Below are positions 50,584 to 59,343 of a DNA stretch of 64,000 nucleotides, one piece after another (position 1 is the first letter of the stretch; each line of letters starts with the position of its first letter). A program made the position numbers and the translations under genes. Below the pieces are notes generated by a model. That model was not told the origin of the DNA and made no database searches. It was given only the letters and a program-made list of their open reading frames with translations. Source of the stretch: SHVZ01 sp044223515 (GTDB lineage: Bacteria > Pseudomonadota > Alphaproteobacteria > SHVZ01); contig JBGALV010000005.1 of the NCBI GenBank assembly GCA_044223515.1, positions 1 through 64,000 on the forward strand, written 5' to 3'.

Positions 50584-51174
50584 TCAGTACGGATGCTTGG
50601 CGTGGAAGGCTTGGACGCCCTTCTCGTACAAGCGATACACCATCGGCTCGAAGTGCTCCAGCGGCAGGTAGTCGTACTTGCCGAAGCAGTTCATGTCGTA
50701 GTGCTCGCAGAACCGCATCGCCGCCTCGAAGTACGGGTGGCCGCGATACTTCTCGCAGGCCTTCGTGTCGAACTTCGAATGGTCGCGGAACGAGAGCTGG
50801 AAGATCTGGTGGTTGGCGACCACCCAGTGCAGCTCCTCCGACACGTAGTGGCGAAGCGCGTCGCCGGCGAGCTTGTCGTGATTGTAGGGGTTGAGGTCCT
50901 GGCAGAGGTCGTGCAGCAGCGCCGCGACGATGTATTCCTCGGTCTCGCCGTTCCGGAGCGCGCGGGTCGCGCACTGCAGCGAGTGCTCGTAGTTGTTGAT
51001 CTGCCAGCCATGGTTCGGCACGTCCTTCTGCGAGCGCAGCAGGTCGATGACCGGCCGGCCGGCGTTCTTCTGGATCGCCTCGCGGCCGAGCTTGGTGACG
51101 TATTCCCAGTCCTCCGCCGTCGCTTCGCGGAAGGTGGTGGCCTCGACCGTGCGCCGGCCTTCGATGGTGTCCAT
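50584..51174 (-). CDS. HD-domain protein, possible mixed-valence diiron oxygenase
   Basis: A 196-residue HD-domain protein. Candidate metal ligands are His64 (YEHSLQCA), His88-Asp89 (AALLHDLCQD), His99, His116 (ELHWVV), His122 (NHQIFQ) and Asp160 (EHYD). The His-24-His-Asp spacing equals that of PhnZ as I recall it (His34, His58, Asp59), and the small all-helical size fits the PhnZ/TmpB/MIOX oxygenase branch better than classic phosphohydrolases. The function is not assigned. GGGAG sits before the ATG at 51174. It is divergent from nothing: amidase, aminotransferase-like and HD genes all run on the minus strand, suggesting a joint catabolic pathway. Confidence 0.8.
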   Translation of the reverse strand: MDTIEGRRTVEATTFREATAEDWEYVTKLGREAIQKNAGRPVIDLLRSQKDVPNHGWQINNYEHSLQCATRALRNGETEEYIVAALLHDLCQDLNPYNHDKLAGDALRHYVSEELHWVVANHQIFQLSFRDHSKFDTKACEKYRGHPYFEAAMRFCEHYDMNCFGKYDYLPLEHFEPMVYRLYEKGVQAFHAKHPY

Positions 51175-51232
51175 GGACCCGATCTCCCGGAGAATTTCGT
51201 TTAGGAAACGTAGCCGGTTCCAGGGAGGTTGG

Positions 51233-52054
51233 CTAGGCGGCGGCGTCCTCGACGGGATGGAAGCTCTCGATCCGGAGCTCCTGCAGCGTGATGTCCTCCG
51301 CCGTGCCGAGCGTGGCGATGGTCGAGAGCAGCCGCTGCGTGCCGGCAGGGCTCCGGATTTCCACAGGCACGACCAAGCCGACCTGGGCGCCGTCGAGCTC
51401 GCGTGGATCGGGGCCGGGCACGCCTGGATAGCCCATGACCTCGCCGAGCAGGGCGCGCCGGCCGGCGTCGCCGTCGCGCAGCACCTCGCGGCGCGCACGG
51501 GCGAGCACCGCACGTGCCGTCTCCTCCCAGTTGGCGACGATGCGGCGGGCGCCGTCGGGGCGGCAAAGCATGCGGAGGATGTTGGGACGCGGCTTGCTCG
51601 TCAGGATCAGCGGCGGCAGCGGCGCATGTCCTTCCGGCAGCAGTGCGTTGACCATGCCCGCATAGGCCGTGTTGGCCATCACCACGTCCCAGCCGGCATC
51701 GAAAGCTACCGCCGGGTACGGCTCGTGGCGCCTGAGGATCATGCGGACGGCGGAGAGGATCTCGGCCATCTCGGGCGCGTCCAGCGCGGTCTCGCGATAG
51801 ACCGGGGCGTATCCGGCGGCCAGCAGCAGATTGTTGCGGTCGCGGAGTGGCACCGCCAGCGCACCGCAGAGCCTCAGCACCATGTCGCGGCTGGGCTTGG
51901 TCCGCCCGGTCTCGACGAAGCTCAGGTGCCGCGACGAGATGCCGCTTTCGAGGGCGAGGTCGAGCTGGCTCATCCGCCGGCCCTTGCGCCAGCGCTGGAT
52001 CAGCCCGCCGATGGCCGGCGCGCGACCGGCCTGGGTGTCGGTACGAAGGGTCAT
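51233..52054 (-). CDS. XRE-family regulator with MmyB-like ligand domain
   Basis: A 273-residue regulator. An N-terminal Cro/CI helix-turn-helix (GGLIQRWRKGRRMSQLDLALESGISSRHLSFVETGRTKPSRDM in outline, residues ~10-55) is followed by a PAS-like MmyB ligand-binding domain (AFDAGWDVVMANTAY, then ILRMLCRPDGARRIVANWEE). MmyB-type regulators often sense fatty acids or small organics and control nearby oxidoreductase genes. The HD-domain gene lies 58 bp downstream on the same strand and is an obvious candidate target. ATG 52054 is used; 52063 is an alternative. Confidence 0.88.
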   Translation of the reverse strand: MTLRTDTQAGRAPAIGGLIQRWRKGRRMSQLDLALESGISSRHLSFVETGRTKPSRDMVLRLCGALAVPLRDRNNLLLAAGYAPVYRETALDAPEMAEILSAVRMILRRHEPYPAVAFDAGWDVVMANTAYAGMVNALLPEGHAPLPPLILTSKPRPNILRMLCRPDGARRIVANWEETARAVLARARREVLRDGDAGRRALLGEVMGYPGVPGPDPRELDGAQVGLVVPVEIRSPAGTQRLLSTIATLGTAEDITLQELRIESFHPVEDAAA

Positions 52055-52160
52055 GCAGGGCAAGGTAGCGGCGCCGGTGGCGCCCGGCCATTACCTCCGA
52101 GGTAGGCGTTTCGGCCCACTCGTTGCCGGGCGCCGGCCGGCGGGGTATGACGACGCCGCC

Positions 52161-52502
52161 ATGAGCCTCGACGAACCGGTCTTCGAACGCCTCGCCAACG
52201 AGACGCTGAAGTACCTCCTCGGCACGATCGAGGAGGCGCTCGGCGACCATCTCGACATCGACCTCGAGGGCGGCATCCTGACCATCCGCCTCGAAGCCGG
52301 CGGCATCTACGTGATCAACCGGCAAGGACCCACGCGCCAGATCTGGCTCGCCTCGCCGGCTTCGGGCGCCTGGCACTTCGATTTCCGCGAGGGTCCGGGC
52401 AAGGCCTCCCGCTGGGTCCCGACCAAGGGCGGCGCGACGCTGGCGGGCCTCCTCGCCGGCGAGCTCACGGCGGCGACCGGCGTCGCGCTCACGCTGGATT
52501 GA
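52161..52502 (+). CDS. cyaY: Frataxin-like iron-donor protein CyaY
   Basis: A 113-residue frataxin homolog. The N-terminal acidic helix FERLANETLKYLLGTIEEAL, followed by DIDLEGGILTIRL, YVINRQGPTRQIWLASPASGAWHFDF is the frataxin fold with its invariant Asn-Arg-Gln and Trp residues. It binds iron and regulates the Fe-S assembly machinery. The gene is followed after 11 bp by an ABC exporter, so the two are likely co-transcribed. The ATG at 52161 is the only start that keeps the family N-terminus. Confidence 0.93.
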   Translation: MSLDEPVFERLANETLKYLLGTIEEALGDHLDIDLEGGILTIRLEAGGIYVINRQGPTRQIWLASPASGAWHFDFREGPGKASRWVPTKGGATLAGLLAGELTAATGVALTLD

Positions 52503-52513
52503 TAGTCCCTTAA

Positions 52514-54304
52514 GTGGCCGCCTCGATCGATCGCCCGCCGAGCCGGAACATGGGCGCCTTGCGCCCGCTCTGGCCGTTCCTCAAGCCTTATCGGCTTCGC
52601 ATCGTCGGCGCCGGCTTCTTCCTGCTGGTCGCGGCGGCGACCGTGCTCGGCCTCGGCTGGGCGCTCCGCCACCTGATCGACGACGGGCTTGCCGGCGGCA
52701 ACGCCCAGCTTCTCGACCGCACGGTGATCGCGCTTCTTGGCGTCGTCGCGGTCGCGGCCTTCGCCACCTTCGGGCGCTTCTACCTCGTTACCTGGATCGG
52801 CGAGCGGATCGTCGCCGACCTCCGCAGCGCCGTCTATGCGCGCGTCCTGGCGCTGAGCCCCGGCTTCTACGAGGTGACGCGCACCGCCGAGATCATCACG
52901 CGGCTCACCACCGACACGACGCTGGTGCAGACGGTGGTCGGGTCCTCGGCCTCGGTCACGCTCCGCAACATGCTGATCGTGATCGGTGCGACGGCGATGA
53001 TGGCGATCACCAGCACCAAGCTCACGCTGATGGCGCTGGCGGTGATCCCGCTCGTCCTGGTGCCGATCCTGGCTTTCGGCCGTCATGTCCGCCGCTTGAG
53101 CCGCGAGAGCCAGGACCGTGTCGCCGATGTCGGCGCCTATGTCGACGAAAGCCTGGGCGCGATCCGCACGGTACAGGCTTTCACCCACGAGCCTCTCGAC
53201 CGCAGTCGGTTCTCGACGCGGGTGGAAGAGGCCTTCGACGTCGCCATCCGGCGGACCTCGATGCGTGCGATCCTGACCGCGATCGTGATCCTGCTGGTCT
53301 TCGGCTCGGTGGCACTGGTGCTGTGGGTCGGCGGCCACGACATGCTTGCCGGCCGCATCACGGCGGGCGCGCTGTCCTCGTTCGTCTTCTACGCGATCCT
53401 GGCGGCCTCGTCGGCGGGTGCAATCAGCGAGGTGGTCGGCGACCTCCAGCGCGCCGCCGGCGCGATGGAGCGCATCATCGAGCTGCTGAAGACCGAGCCC
53501 GCGGTGCAGGCGCCATCCTCGCCGACGCCGCTGCCGGTTCCGGCGGAAGGCCGAGTCGCCTTCGAGGGCGTGCGCTTCCATTATCCGTCGCGTCCGGATC
53601 GGGCGGCGCTCGAGGGCCTCACCTTCGAGGTGAAGCCGGGCGAGCGGGTGGCGCTGGTGGGACCATCCGGTGCGGGCAAGACCACGGTCTTCCAGCTTCT
53701 GCTCCGCTTCTACGATCCCGATGGCGGGGTCGTCCGGCTCGACGGGGTGGCGTTGCCCGAGGCCGATCCGGCCGACATACGCAGGCGCATCGGCCTGGTG
53801 CCGCAGGAGCCGGCGATCTTTTCGGCCGATGCCTGGGAGAACATCCGCTACGGCCGGCCGGAGGCGACGGACGAGGAGGTTCGTGCCGCGGCGGTCGCCG
53901 CCCACGCGGCCGAATTCCTCGACCGCCTGCCGGAGGGGTTCAGGACCTTCCTCGGCGAGAAGGGCGTGCGTCTTTCCGGCGGCCAGCGCCAGCGGCTTGC
54001 GATCGCGCGGGCGATCCTCCGCGACGCGCCCGTTCTGCTGCTCGACGAGGCGACCAGCGCGCTCGACGCCGAGAGCGAACGCGCAGTCCAGGATGCGCTC
54101 GACAAGCTGATGGCGGGCCGCACGACGCTGGTGATCGCGCACCGCCTCGCCACCGTGCAGAAGGCAGACCGCATCATCGTCATCGATCAGGGCCGGGTCG
54201 TCGCGACCGGGACCCACGACGAGCTGGTGAAGCAGGGAGGTCTCTACGCGCGGCTCGCGGCCCTGCAGTTCGACCGGCCCAGGCTCGAGCCGACTGCCGG
54301 CTAA
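52514..54304 (+). CDS. MsbA-related ABC exporter (fused membrane and ATPase domains)
   Basis: A 596-residue half-transporter. Six membrane helices span residues ~25-300. The ATPase has Walker A GPSGAGKT (383-390), signature LSGGQRQ (487-493) and LLLLDEATSALD. It belongs with the lipid/peptide/drug exporters of the MsbA-related group common in alphaproteobacteria; the long N-terminal extension expected of Atm1-type Fe-S exporters is missing. GTG 52514 is used; ATG 52550 would drop 12 residues. Its stop overlaps the convergent YbdK gene (CTAA). Confidence 0.92.
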   Translation: MAASIDRPPSRNMGALRPLWPFLKPYRLRIVGAGFFLLVAAATVLGLGWALRHLIDDGLAGGNAQLLDRTVIALLGVVAVAAFATFGRFYLVTWIGERIVADLRSAVYARVLALSPGFYEVTRTAEIITRLTTDTTLVQTVVGSSASVTLRNMLIVIGATAMMAITSTKLTLMALAVIPLVLVPILAFGRHVRRLSRESQDRVADVGAYVDESLGAIRTVQAFTHEPLDRSRFSTRVEEAFDVAIRRTSMRAILTAIVILLVFGSVALVLWVGGHDMLAGRITAGALSSFVFYAILAASSAGAISEVVGDLQRAAGAMERIIELLKTEPAVQAPSSPTPLPVPAEGRVAFEGVRFHYPSRPDRAALEGLTFEVKPGERVALVGPSGAGKTTVFQLLLRFYDPDGGVVRLDGVALPEADPADIRRRIGLVPQEPAIFSADAWENIRYGRPEATDEEVRAAAVAAHAAEFLDRLPEGFRTFLGEKGVRLSGGQRQRLAIARAILRDAPVLLLDEATSALDAESERAVQDALDKLMAGRTTLVIAHRLATVQKADRIIVIDQGRVVATGTHDELVKQGGLYARLAALQFDRPRLEPTAG

Positions 54305-55434
54305 AGCCCGGCGACGGTCTCCTCGACCAGCCAGCCAACCACCCGCTTCAGCGCCTCGGCCGGTGCCGCACCGGCGGCGACCGCGTCCCGGTAGACCTGC
54401 CGTTGCCGGTCGGCCGAGGTGCCGCGCTCGAGGATCGAGCGGGCGTGGGCGACCTCGCTCTCGCAGCCGAAATGCGCCGCGTCGGGAGCGATCAGCTCGA
54501 GGATCTCCTCCAGCAGGTCGCGATAGGGCACGACGATGCCCTTGCCGAAATCGACCATGCCTTCGTGATGGCCGTAACGCTGCGCCCGCCAGCGGTTCTC
54601 GTAGACCAGCATCCTGGCGTAGATCCGCCAGCGCTGGTTCGAGCGGCGGAGCCTCCACAGCATGCGCAGCAGGCAGCGATAGAGCGCGGCGATCGCGATG
54701 CCGTCGTCGAGGCGGGTGCAGACGTCGGTGATGCGCATCTCGAGCGTCGGGAAGCGGGCCGACGCCCTGATGTCCCACCAGAGCTTGCTCGCGTCCTCGA
54801 TCAGGCCCGCCTGCACCAGGATCTGGATGTGGCGCTGATACTCGCCCCAGCTGGCGAAGGCTTCGGGAAGGCCGGTGCGCGGTAGCTCCTGGAACACGCT
54901 GATCCGGTAGGACTTGAGCCCGGTGTCCTCGCCGCGCCAGAACGGCGAGGAAGTGGAGAGCGCCAGCAGGTGGGGCAGGAAATAGGCGACCTGGCTCATC
55001 AGGTCGATGCGCAGGTCCTCGTCCTCGATGCCGACATGGACGTGCATCCCGCAGATGACGAGCCGCCGGGCGACGCCCTGGAGGTCGCGGGCGAGCTGGA
55101 CGTAGCGCTCGCGCTCGCTGTGCTTGACGTCACCCCAGTCGGCGAAGGGATGGGTGGAGGCGGCGATCGGCGCGAGGCCGTGCTCGTCTGCGAGCTCGGC
55201 GACCGTGCGACGAAGTTCGACCAGCTCGCCCCGCGCCTCGGCGAGGGTGGCACATTTGCGGGTCGCGACCTCGATCTGGGACTTGAGGAACTCGGGCATC
55301 GCCCGCTCGCCGAGCCGCTGCTGGGCGGAGGCCAGCATGGCCGGCGGCGGCTCGATCGCCAGCGCGCCGGTGGCGCGCTCGACCAGATGGTACTCTTCCT
55401 CGATGCCGAGGGTGAAGCTCGGTTCGGCGGGCAT
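54301..55434 (-). CDS. YbdK-type carboxylate-amine ligase (glutamate-cysteine ligase 2)
   Basis: A 377-residue ATP-grasp-like GCS2 enzyme. It begins FTLGIEEEYHLVERATG and contains QIEVATRKCATLAEARGEL and GMHVHVGIEDEDLR, which are the standard YbdK/EgtA-like blocks with the acidic metal-binding start motif. It can ligate glutamate to an amine, with only weak gamma-glutamylcysteine activity in E. coli YbdK. The true substrate here is unknown. It stands alone, converging on the ABC exporter gene. Confidence 0.92.
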   Translation of the reverse strand: MPAEPSFTLGIEEEYHLVERATGALAIEPPPAMLASAQQRLGERAMPEFLKSQIEVATRKCATLAEARGELVELRRTVAELADEHGLAPIAASTHPFADWGDVKHSERERYVQLARDLQGVARRLVICGMHVHVGIEDEDLRIDLMSQVAYFLPHLLALSTSSPFWRGEDTGLKSYRISVFQELPRTGLPEAFASWGEYQRHIQILVQAGLIEDASKLWWDIRASARFPTLEMRITDVCTRLDDGIAIAALYRCLLRMLWRLRRSNQRWRIYARMLVYENRWRAQRYGHHEGMVDFGKGIVVPYRDLLEEILELIAPDAAHFGCESEVAHARSILERGTSADRQRQVYRDAVAAGAAPAEALKRVVGWLVEETVAGL

Positions 55435-55551
55435 GCTCCCGGAACGCTATCAGAAGCTCGCCGGCTGTCGCCACCGGCCCACCCGGTCGGTGCTTTCTCC
55501 GCTTAATTCTTTGTTAACGCTGCCCGGCGAGCTTGTAGCGTAAGAGGGGAG

Positions 55552-57282
55552 ATGCAGCGCTTCGAGCGAATCGTCCATTGGATGGATTGGCGCCTGGCCG
55601 TTCGGCAGCGGGCGTCGCTGGGCGTACTCGGCCTGATCATCGTCCTCGCCGTCCTGATGGGAGCGATCGCGACCGCGACATGGCTGCGCGAGGGCGCGGT
55701 CGCGGATCAACGCCTCCGCCTCGACGACGTCGCGACCGTGCTCGCCCAGCACGCCTCCCGTACCGCCGACAGCGTCGATCTCGTTCTCGGCATCCTCGCC
55801 GAGCGCATCGCGGGAAGCTTGCCCGAGATCGCCGAGGACGCGGCCGAGATGCGCCAGCTGCTGCGCGATCATGTCGCCGGGCAGCCCTACATCCGTTCGG
55901 TCCTCTTCCTTGACTCCGACGGCATCGGCCGGGGCGACTCCGAGGCGTCGCCTGCGCGTCCGATCGACGCGTCGGACCGGCCCTATTTCCTCCAGCACGT
56001 CGTCCAGCCCGGACGCGACCTGTATATCGCCACGCCCGTCTGGAGCCGTGTCTCGAACCAGTGGACCGTGGTCCTGAGCCGGCGCGTCCAGTCTGCCGAC
56101 GGCACGTTCCACGGCGTCGTCGCCGCCGGTCTCGACCCTGGCGTCTTCTCGGATTTCTATCGCGATCTCTCGATCGGCGGCATGAGCACGATGTCCCTGA
56201 TGCGCAGCGACGGGATCCTGATCGCCCGGCATCCGAGCGAGAACGCGCTGATGGCGGCGCCCGTCTCGATCGAGAGCGAGACCGACCCGCGTCGCGTGGT
56301 CTCGGCGATCCGGACGGTCGACCGATACCCGCTCATCGTGATGATCACGATGTCGCTGAAGGCCGCGCTCGCCGGGTGGGAGCACCAGGTCATGGTGATC
56401 GGCGGCGCGACGCTCGTCACCTTGATCTTCGTCGGGGTGGTCGGCTTCTTCCTGCTCGACCAGTCCGATCGCCTGGAGAAGACGGTCGGTGCGCTCGCTT
56501 CCGCCCGGGACGAGGCGATCCGCGCCCGGCTTCGCGAGGAGGATGCCGGTCGCGCCAAGTCGACCTTCCTCGCCAACACCAGCCACGAGCTGAGGACGCC
56601 GCTCAACGCGATCCTCGGTTTCTCGGAGGTTCTGCGCGACGGCCACGTCGGCATCCTCGAGCCCAAGCAGCGAGGCTACGCGGCCAGCATCCACGATGCC
56701 GGAACCCATCTGCTCGGCCTGATCAGCGATCTCCTCGACATGGCAAAGATCGAGGCGGGCGAAGTACGGCTGCGCGAGACCGTCGTCGATCTTGGCGACG
56801 TCATTGCCGACGGCATCAAGCTGACTGCGGGCCGTGCGACCGATCGCGGCATCGTCGTGATTCCCAAGGTCGAGGGCGGCTCGATCGCGATCCGCGGCGA
56901 CGCCCAGCGCCTCCGGCAAATCACCCTCAACCTGCTCTCGAACGCGATCAAGTTCACGCCGGCCGGGGGGCGTGTCTGGGTCGAGGCGGTGATCGATCCC
57001 GGCGGCCGCCCGACGCTGACCGTCAGCGATACCGGCATCGGCATGTCGCCCGAAGAGATCGAGGTGGCGCTGACGCCCTTCCGCCAGGTCGAAAGCCCGC
57101 TGACGCGCGAGCACGACGGGACCGGCCTCGGCCTGCCAATCGTCAAGGCGCTGATCGAGCTGCACGGTGGCTATCTCAAGATCGAGAGCGAGCGCGGCAT
57201 CGGTTCGCGCGTGACGATAAGCCTGCCGGCGTCGAGGCTGACCGGCGGATCGCCGGCGGACATCAGGGCGGCCGCCACCTAG
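55552..57282 (+). CDS. Sensor histidine kinase, DivJ/PleC-like, no adjacent regulator
   Basis: A 576-residue kinase. A membrane helix at residues ~22-44, a periplasmic PDC/Cache-type sensor (LRDHVAGQPYIRSVLFLDSDG...DRPYFLQHVVQPGRDLYIATPVWSR in outline), a second helix at ~285-305, then the H-box TSHELRTPLNAILGFSEVL (His345). The ATPase has NLLSNAIKFTP, DTGIGM and GTGLGLPIVKALIELHGG. The H-box style matches DivJ/PleC-type kinases that act on DivK-like regulators. No response regulator gene is next to it. Confidence 0.93.
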   Translation: MQRFERIVHWMDWRLAVRQRASLGVLGLIIVLAVLMGAIATATWLREGAVADQRLRLDDVATVLAQHASRTADSVDLVLGILAERIAGSLPEIAEDAAEMRQLLRDHVAGQPYIRSVLFLDSDGIGRGDSEASPARPIDASDRPYFLQHVVQPGRDLYIATPVWSRVSNQWTVVLSRRVQSADGTFHGVVAAGLDPGVFSDFYRDLSIGGMSTMSLMRSDGILIARHPSENALMAAPVSIESETDPRRVVSAIRTVDRYPLIVMITMSLKAALAGWEHQVMVIGGATLVTLIFVGVVGFFLLDQSDRLEKTVGALASARDEAIRARLREEDAGRAKSTFLANTSHELRTPLNAILGFSEVLRDGHVGILEPKQRGYAASIHDAGTHLLGLISDLLDMAKIEAGEVRLRETVVDLGDVIADGIKLTAGRATDRGIVVIPKVEGGSIAIRGDAQRLRQITLNLLSNAIKFTPAGGRVWVEAVIDPGGRPTLTVSDTGIGMSPEEIEVALTPFRQVESPLTREHDGTGLGLPIVKALIELHGGYLKIESERGIGSRVTISLPASRLTGGSPADIRAAAT

Positions 57283-57358
57283 CGGTGCTTGTCAAAGCCG
57301 CCGCCGCCGCCCACTCTCGGCGGCGAACGATCTCGGTCGAGAAAGCCTGGGAGGCCCG

Positions 57359-58192
57359 ATGTTCCAGCCCGATCTGCTCAAGGGAAAGCGTATCCTCGTC
57401 ACCGGCGGCGGCAGCGGGCTCGGCAAGAGCATGGGCCGGCGCTTCGTCGAGCTCGGTGCGGAGCTGCTGATCTGCGGCCGGCGCAAGGAGGTCCTGGCCG
57501 AGACCGCGGCCGAGCTCAAGGTCGGTAACCGGGCGGTCGGTACTCACTCGGTCGACATAAGAGATCCCGATGCGGTCGAAAAGATGATGGACTGGGCCTT
57601 CGACGGCGGTCCGATCGACGTGCTGGTCAACAACGCCGCAGGCAACTTCATCGCCAAGACCGAGACGCTGTCGCATCGCGCCGTCGACTCGGTCCTCGGC
57701 ATCGTTCTCCATGGGACGACCTACGTCACGCTCGCCGCCGGCCGGCGCTGGATCGCCTCCGGTCATAAGGGAACGGTGCTCTCCATCCTCGCGACATACG
57801 CCTGGACCGGCTCTCCCTATGTGGTGCCGAGCGCGATGGCCAAGGCCGGCGTCCTGGCACTGATGCAGAGCCTCGCGGTCGAATGGGGCGGGAAGGGGAT
57901 CCGCACCGTCTCGATCGCGCCAGGCCCGTTCCCGACCAAGGGCGCCTGGGACCGGCTGGTGCCGCCGTCGATGGTGGACCAGTGGGAAAGGGCGGGCCCG
58001 ATGAAGCGAGTCGGCGAGCACATCGAGCTCGCCAACCTGGCCAGCTACCTGGTTTCGGACATGGCCGGCTACATCAACGGCGACTGCATCACCATCGACG
58101 GCGGCCGCTGGCTGCAGGGTGCCTCGATGTTCCACCACCTCTCCGAGCTCAGCGAAGAGCAGTGGGCGGCGATGCGCCCGAAGAGGGGCTAG
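57359..58192 (+). CDS. SDR oxidoreductase, 2,4-dienoyl-CoA reductase-like
   Basis: A 277-residue SDR of the DECR/FabI-like branch. The cofactor loop is TGGGSGLGKSM and NNAAGNF is motif II. There is no Tyr-x3-Lys; instead TYAWTGSPYVVPSAMAKAGV, in which Ser replaces Tyr ahead of the conserved Lys, is typical of mitochondrial-type 2,4-dienoyl-CoA reductases that use another Tyr. It probably reduces dienoyl-CoA from unsaturated fatty acids with NADPH. Its stop shares CTAG with the convergent mtnA gene. Confidence 0.88.
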   Translation: MFQPDLLKGKRILVTGGGSGLGKSMGRRFVELGAELLICGRRKEVLAETAAELKVGNRAVGTHSVDIRDPDAVEKMMDWAFDGGPIDVLVNNAAGNFIAKTETLSHRAVDSVLGIVLHGTTYVTLAAGRRWIASGHKGTVLSILATYAWTGSPYVVPSAMAKAGVLALMQSLAVEWGGKGIRTVSIAPGPFPTKGAWDRLVPPSMVDQWERAGPMKRVGEHIELANLASYLVSDMAGYINGDCITIDGGRWLQGASMFHHLSELSEEQWAAMRPKRG

Positions 58193-59280
58193 CGCCGCTC
58201 CGGGAAAAGGCCCAGCAGCCCTTCCTTGCTGGCGGCCGCGACGCCGCGCTCGGTCACGAGTCCGGTGACCAGGCGGGCCGGCGTCACGTCGAAGCCGTAG
58301 TTCACCACCGGCGATCCGTCCGGGATCACCTGCACGGTGGCGATGCGGCCATCGTCGGTGCGTCCGGTGACCCGCGAGACCTCGGCACCGTCGCGCTCCT
58401 CGATCGGCACTTCCTTGACGCCGTTCCTGATCGTCCAGTCGATCGTCGGCGAGGGCAGGCAGACATAGAACGGCACGCCGTTGTCCTTGGCGGCGAGCGC
58501 CTTCAGGTAGGTGCCGATCTTGTTGCAGACGTCGCCTTCCGACGTCGTGCGGTCGGTGCCGACGAAGCAGAGGTCGACATGGCCGTGCTGCATCAGGTGG
58601 CCGCCGGTGTTGTCGACGATCACGGTGTGGTCGACGCCGTGGTTGTTGAGCTCCCACGCGGTGAGGCCGGCACCCTGGTTGCGAGGCCGCGTCTCGTCGA
58701 CCCAGACATGGATCGGGATGCCGGCCTCGTGGGCGAGATAGATCGGTGCCGTGGCGGTGCCCCAGTCGACCGTCGCGAGCCAGCCGGCGTTGCAGTGGGT
58801 CAGGATGTTGACGGTCTTGCCCGGCTTTCTCGCCGCGACCTGCCTGATCAGGTCGAGCCCGTGCATGCCGATCGACTTGTTGATCGCCACGTCCTCGTCG
58901 CAGATCTCGGCGGCGCGGATCCAGGCCGCGGCGGCCCGGTCCCCGGGCGCCAGCGGCACCATCTTCGCGCGAACGTCGTCGAGCGCCCAGCGGAGGTTGA
59001 TCGCGGTCGGGCGTGTCGCCAGCAACACGTCGTAGGCCTTGGCGAGGCCGGCATCCGACGGATCGGCCTTGAGCGCCAGCGCCATGCCGTAGGCAGCGGT
59101 GGCGCCGATCAGCGGTGCGCCGCGGATCAGCATGGCGCGGATCGCGTGCGCCGCCTCGTCCAGCGTTTCGAGCCGGGTGGTGGCGAAGGAATGCGGCAGC
59201 CTGGTCTGGTCGATGACCTCGACGGCACGGCCGTCCGCGCTCGGCCAGATCGTCCGCCGGTGAACGCTGCCGACCTTCAT
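58189..59280 (-). CDS. mtnA: S-methyl-5-thioribose-1-phosphate isomerase
   Basis: A 363-residue isomerase of methionine salvage that converts methylthioribose-1-phosphate to methylthioribulose-1-phosphate. Catalytic Cys in NILTHCNAG and Asp in VGTDRTTSEGDVCNKIGTY are present, with IRGAPLIGATAAYGMALAL near the N-terminus. Related proteins include eIF2B alpha and ribose-1,5-bisphosphate isomerase, but the residue pattern fits MtnA. Later salvage genes are not in the window. Confidence 0.94.
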   Translation of the reverse strand: MKVGSVHRRTIWPSADGRAVEVIDQTRLPHSFATTRLETLDEAAHAIRAMLIRGAPLIGATAAYGMALALKADPSDAGLAKAYDVLLATRPTAINLRWALDDVRAKMVPLAPGDRAAAAWIRAAEICDEDVAINKSIGMHGLDLIRQVAARKPGKTVNILTHCNAGWLATVDWGTATAPIYLAHEAGIPIHVWVDETRPRNQGAGLTAWELNNHGVDHTVIVDNTGGHLMQHGHVDLCFVGTDRTTSEGDVCNKIGTYLKALAAKDNGVPFYVCLPSPTIDWTIRNGVKEVPIEERDGAEVSRVTGRTDDGRIATVQVIPDGSPVVNYGFDVTPARLVTGLVTERGVAAASKEGLLGLFPERR

Positions 59281-59343
59281 GGGATGCTCCTCGGCCTCGA
59301 AAGGCCGCGACCATAAGCGCCGCCGCCTGGCGGTGCAATCGCG

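Noticed and set aside
52514..54304. Atm1-type Fe-S exporter, based on adjacency to frataxin
   Set aside because: The sequence looks MsbA-related and lacks the features expected of Atm1; adjacency alone is not sufficient.
52307..54778. Minus-strand open frame of 823 codons opposite cyaY, the ABC exporter and part of ybdK
   Set aside because: It is an antisense shadow across three recognised genes, without any domain and with Arg/Asp/His-rich composition.
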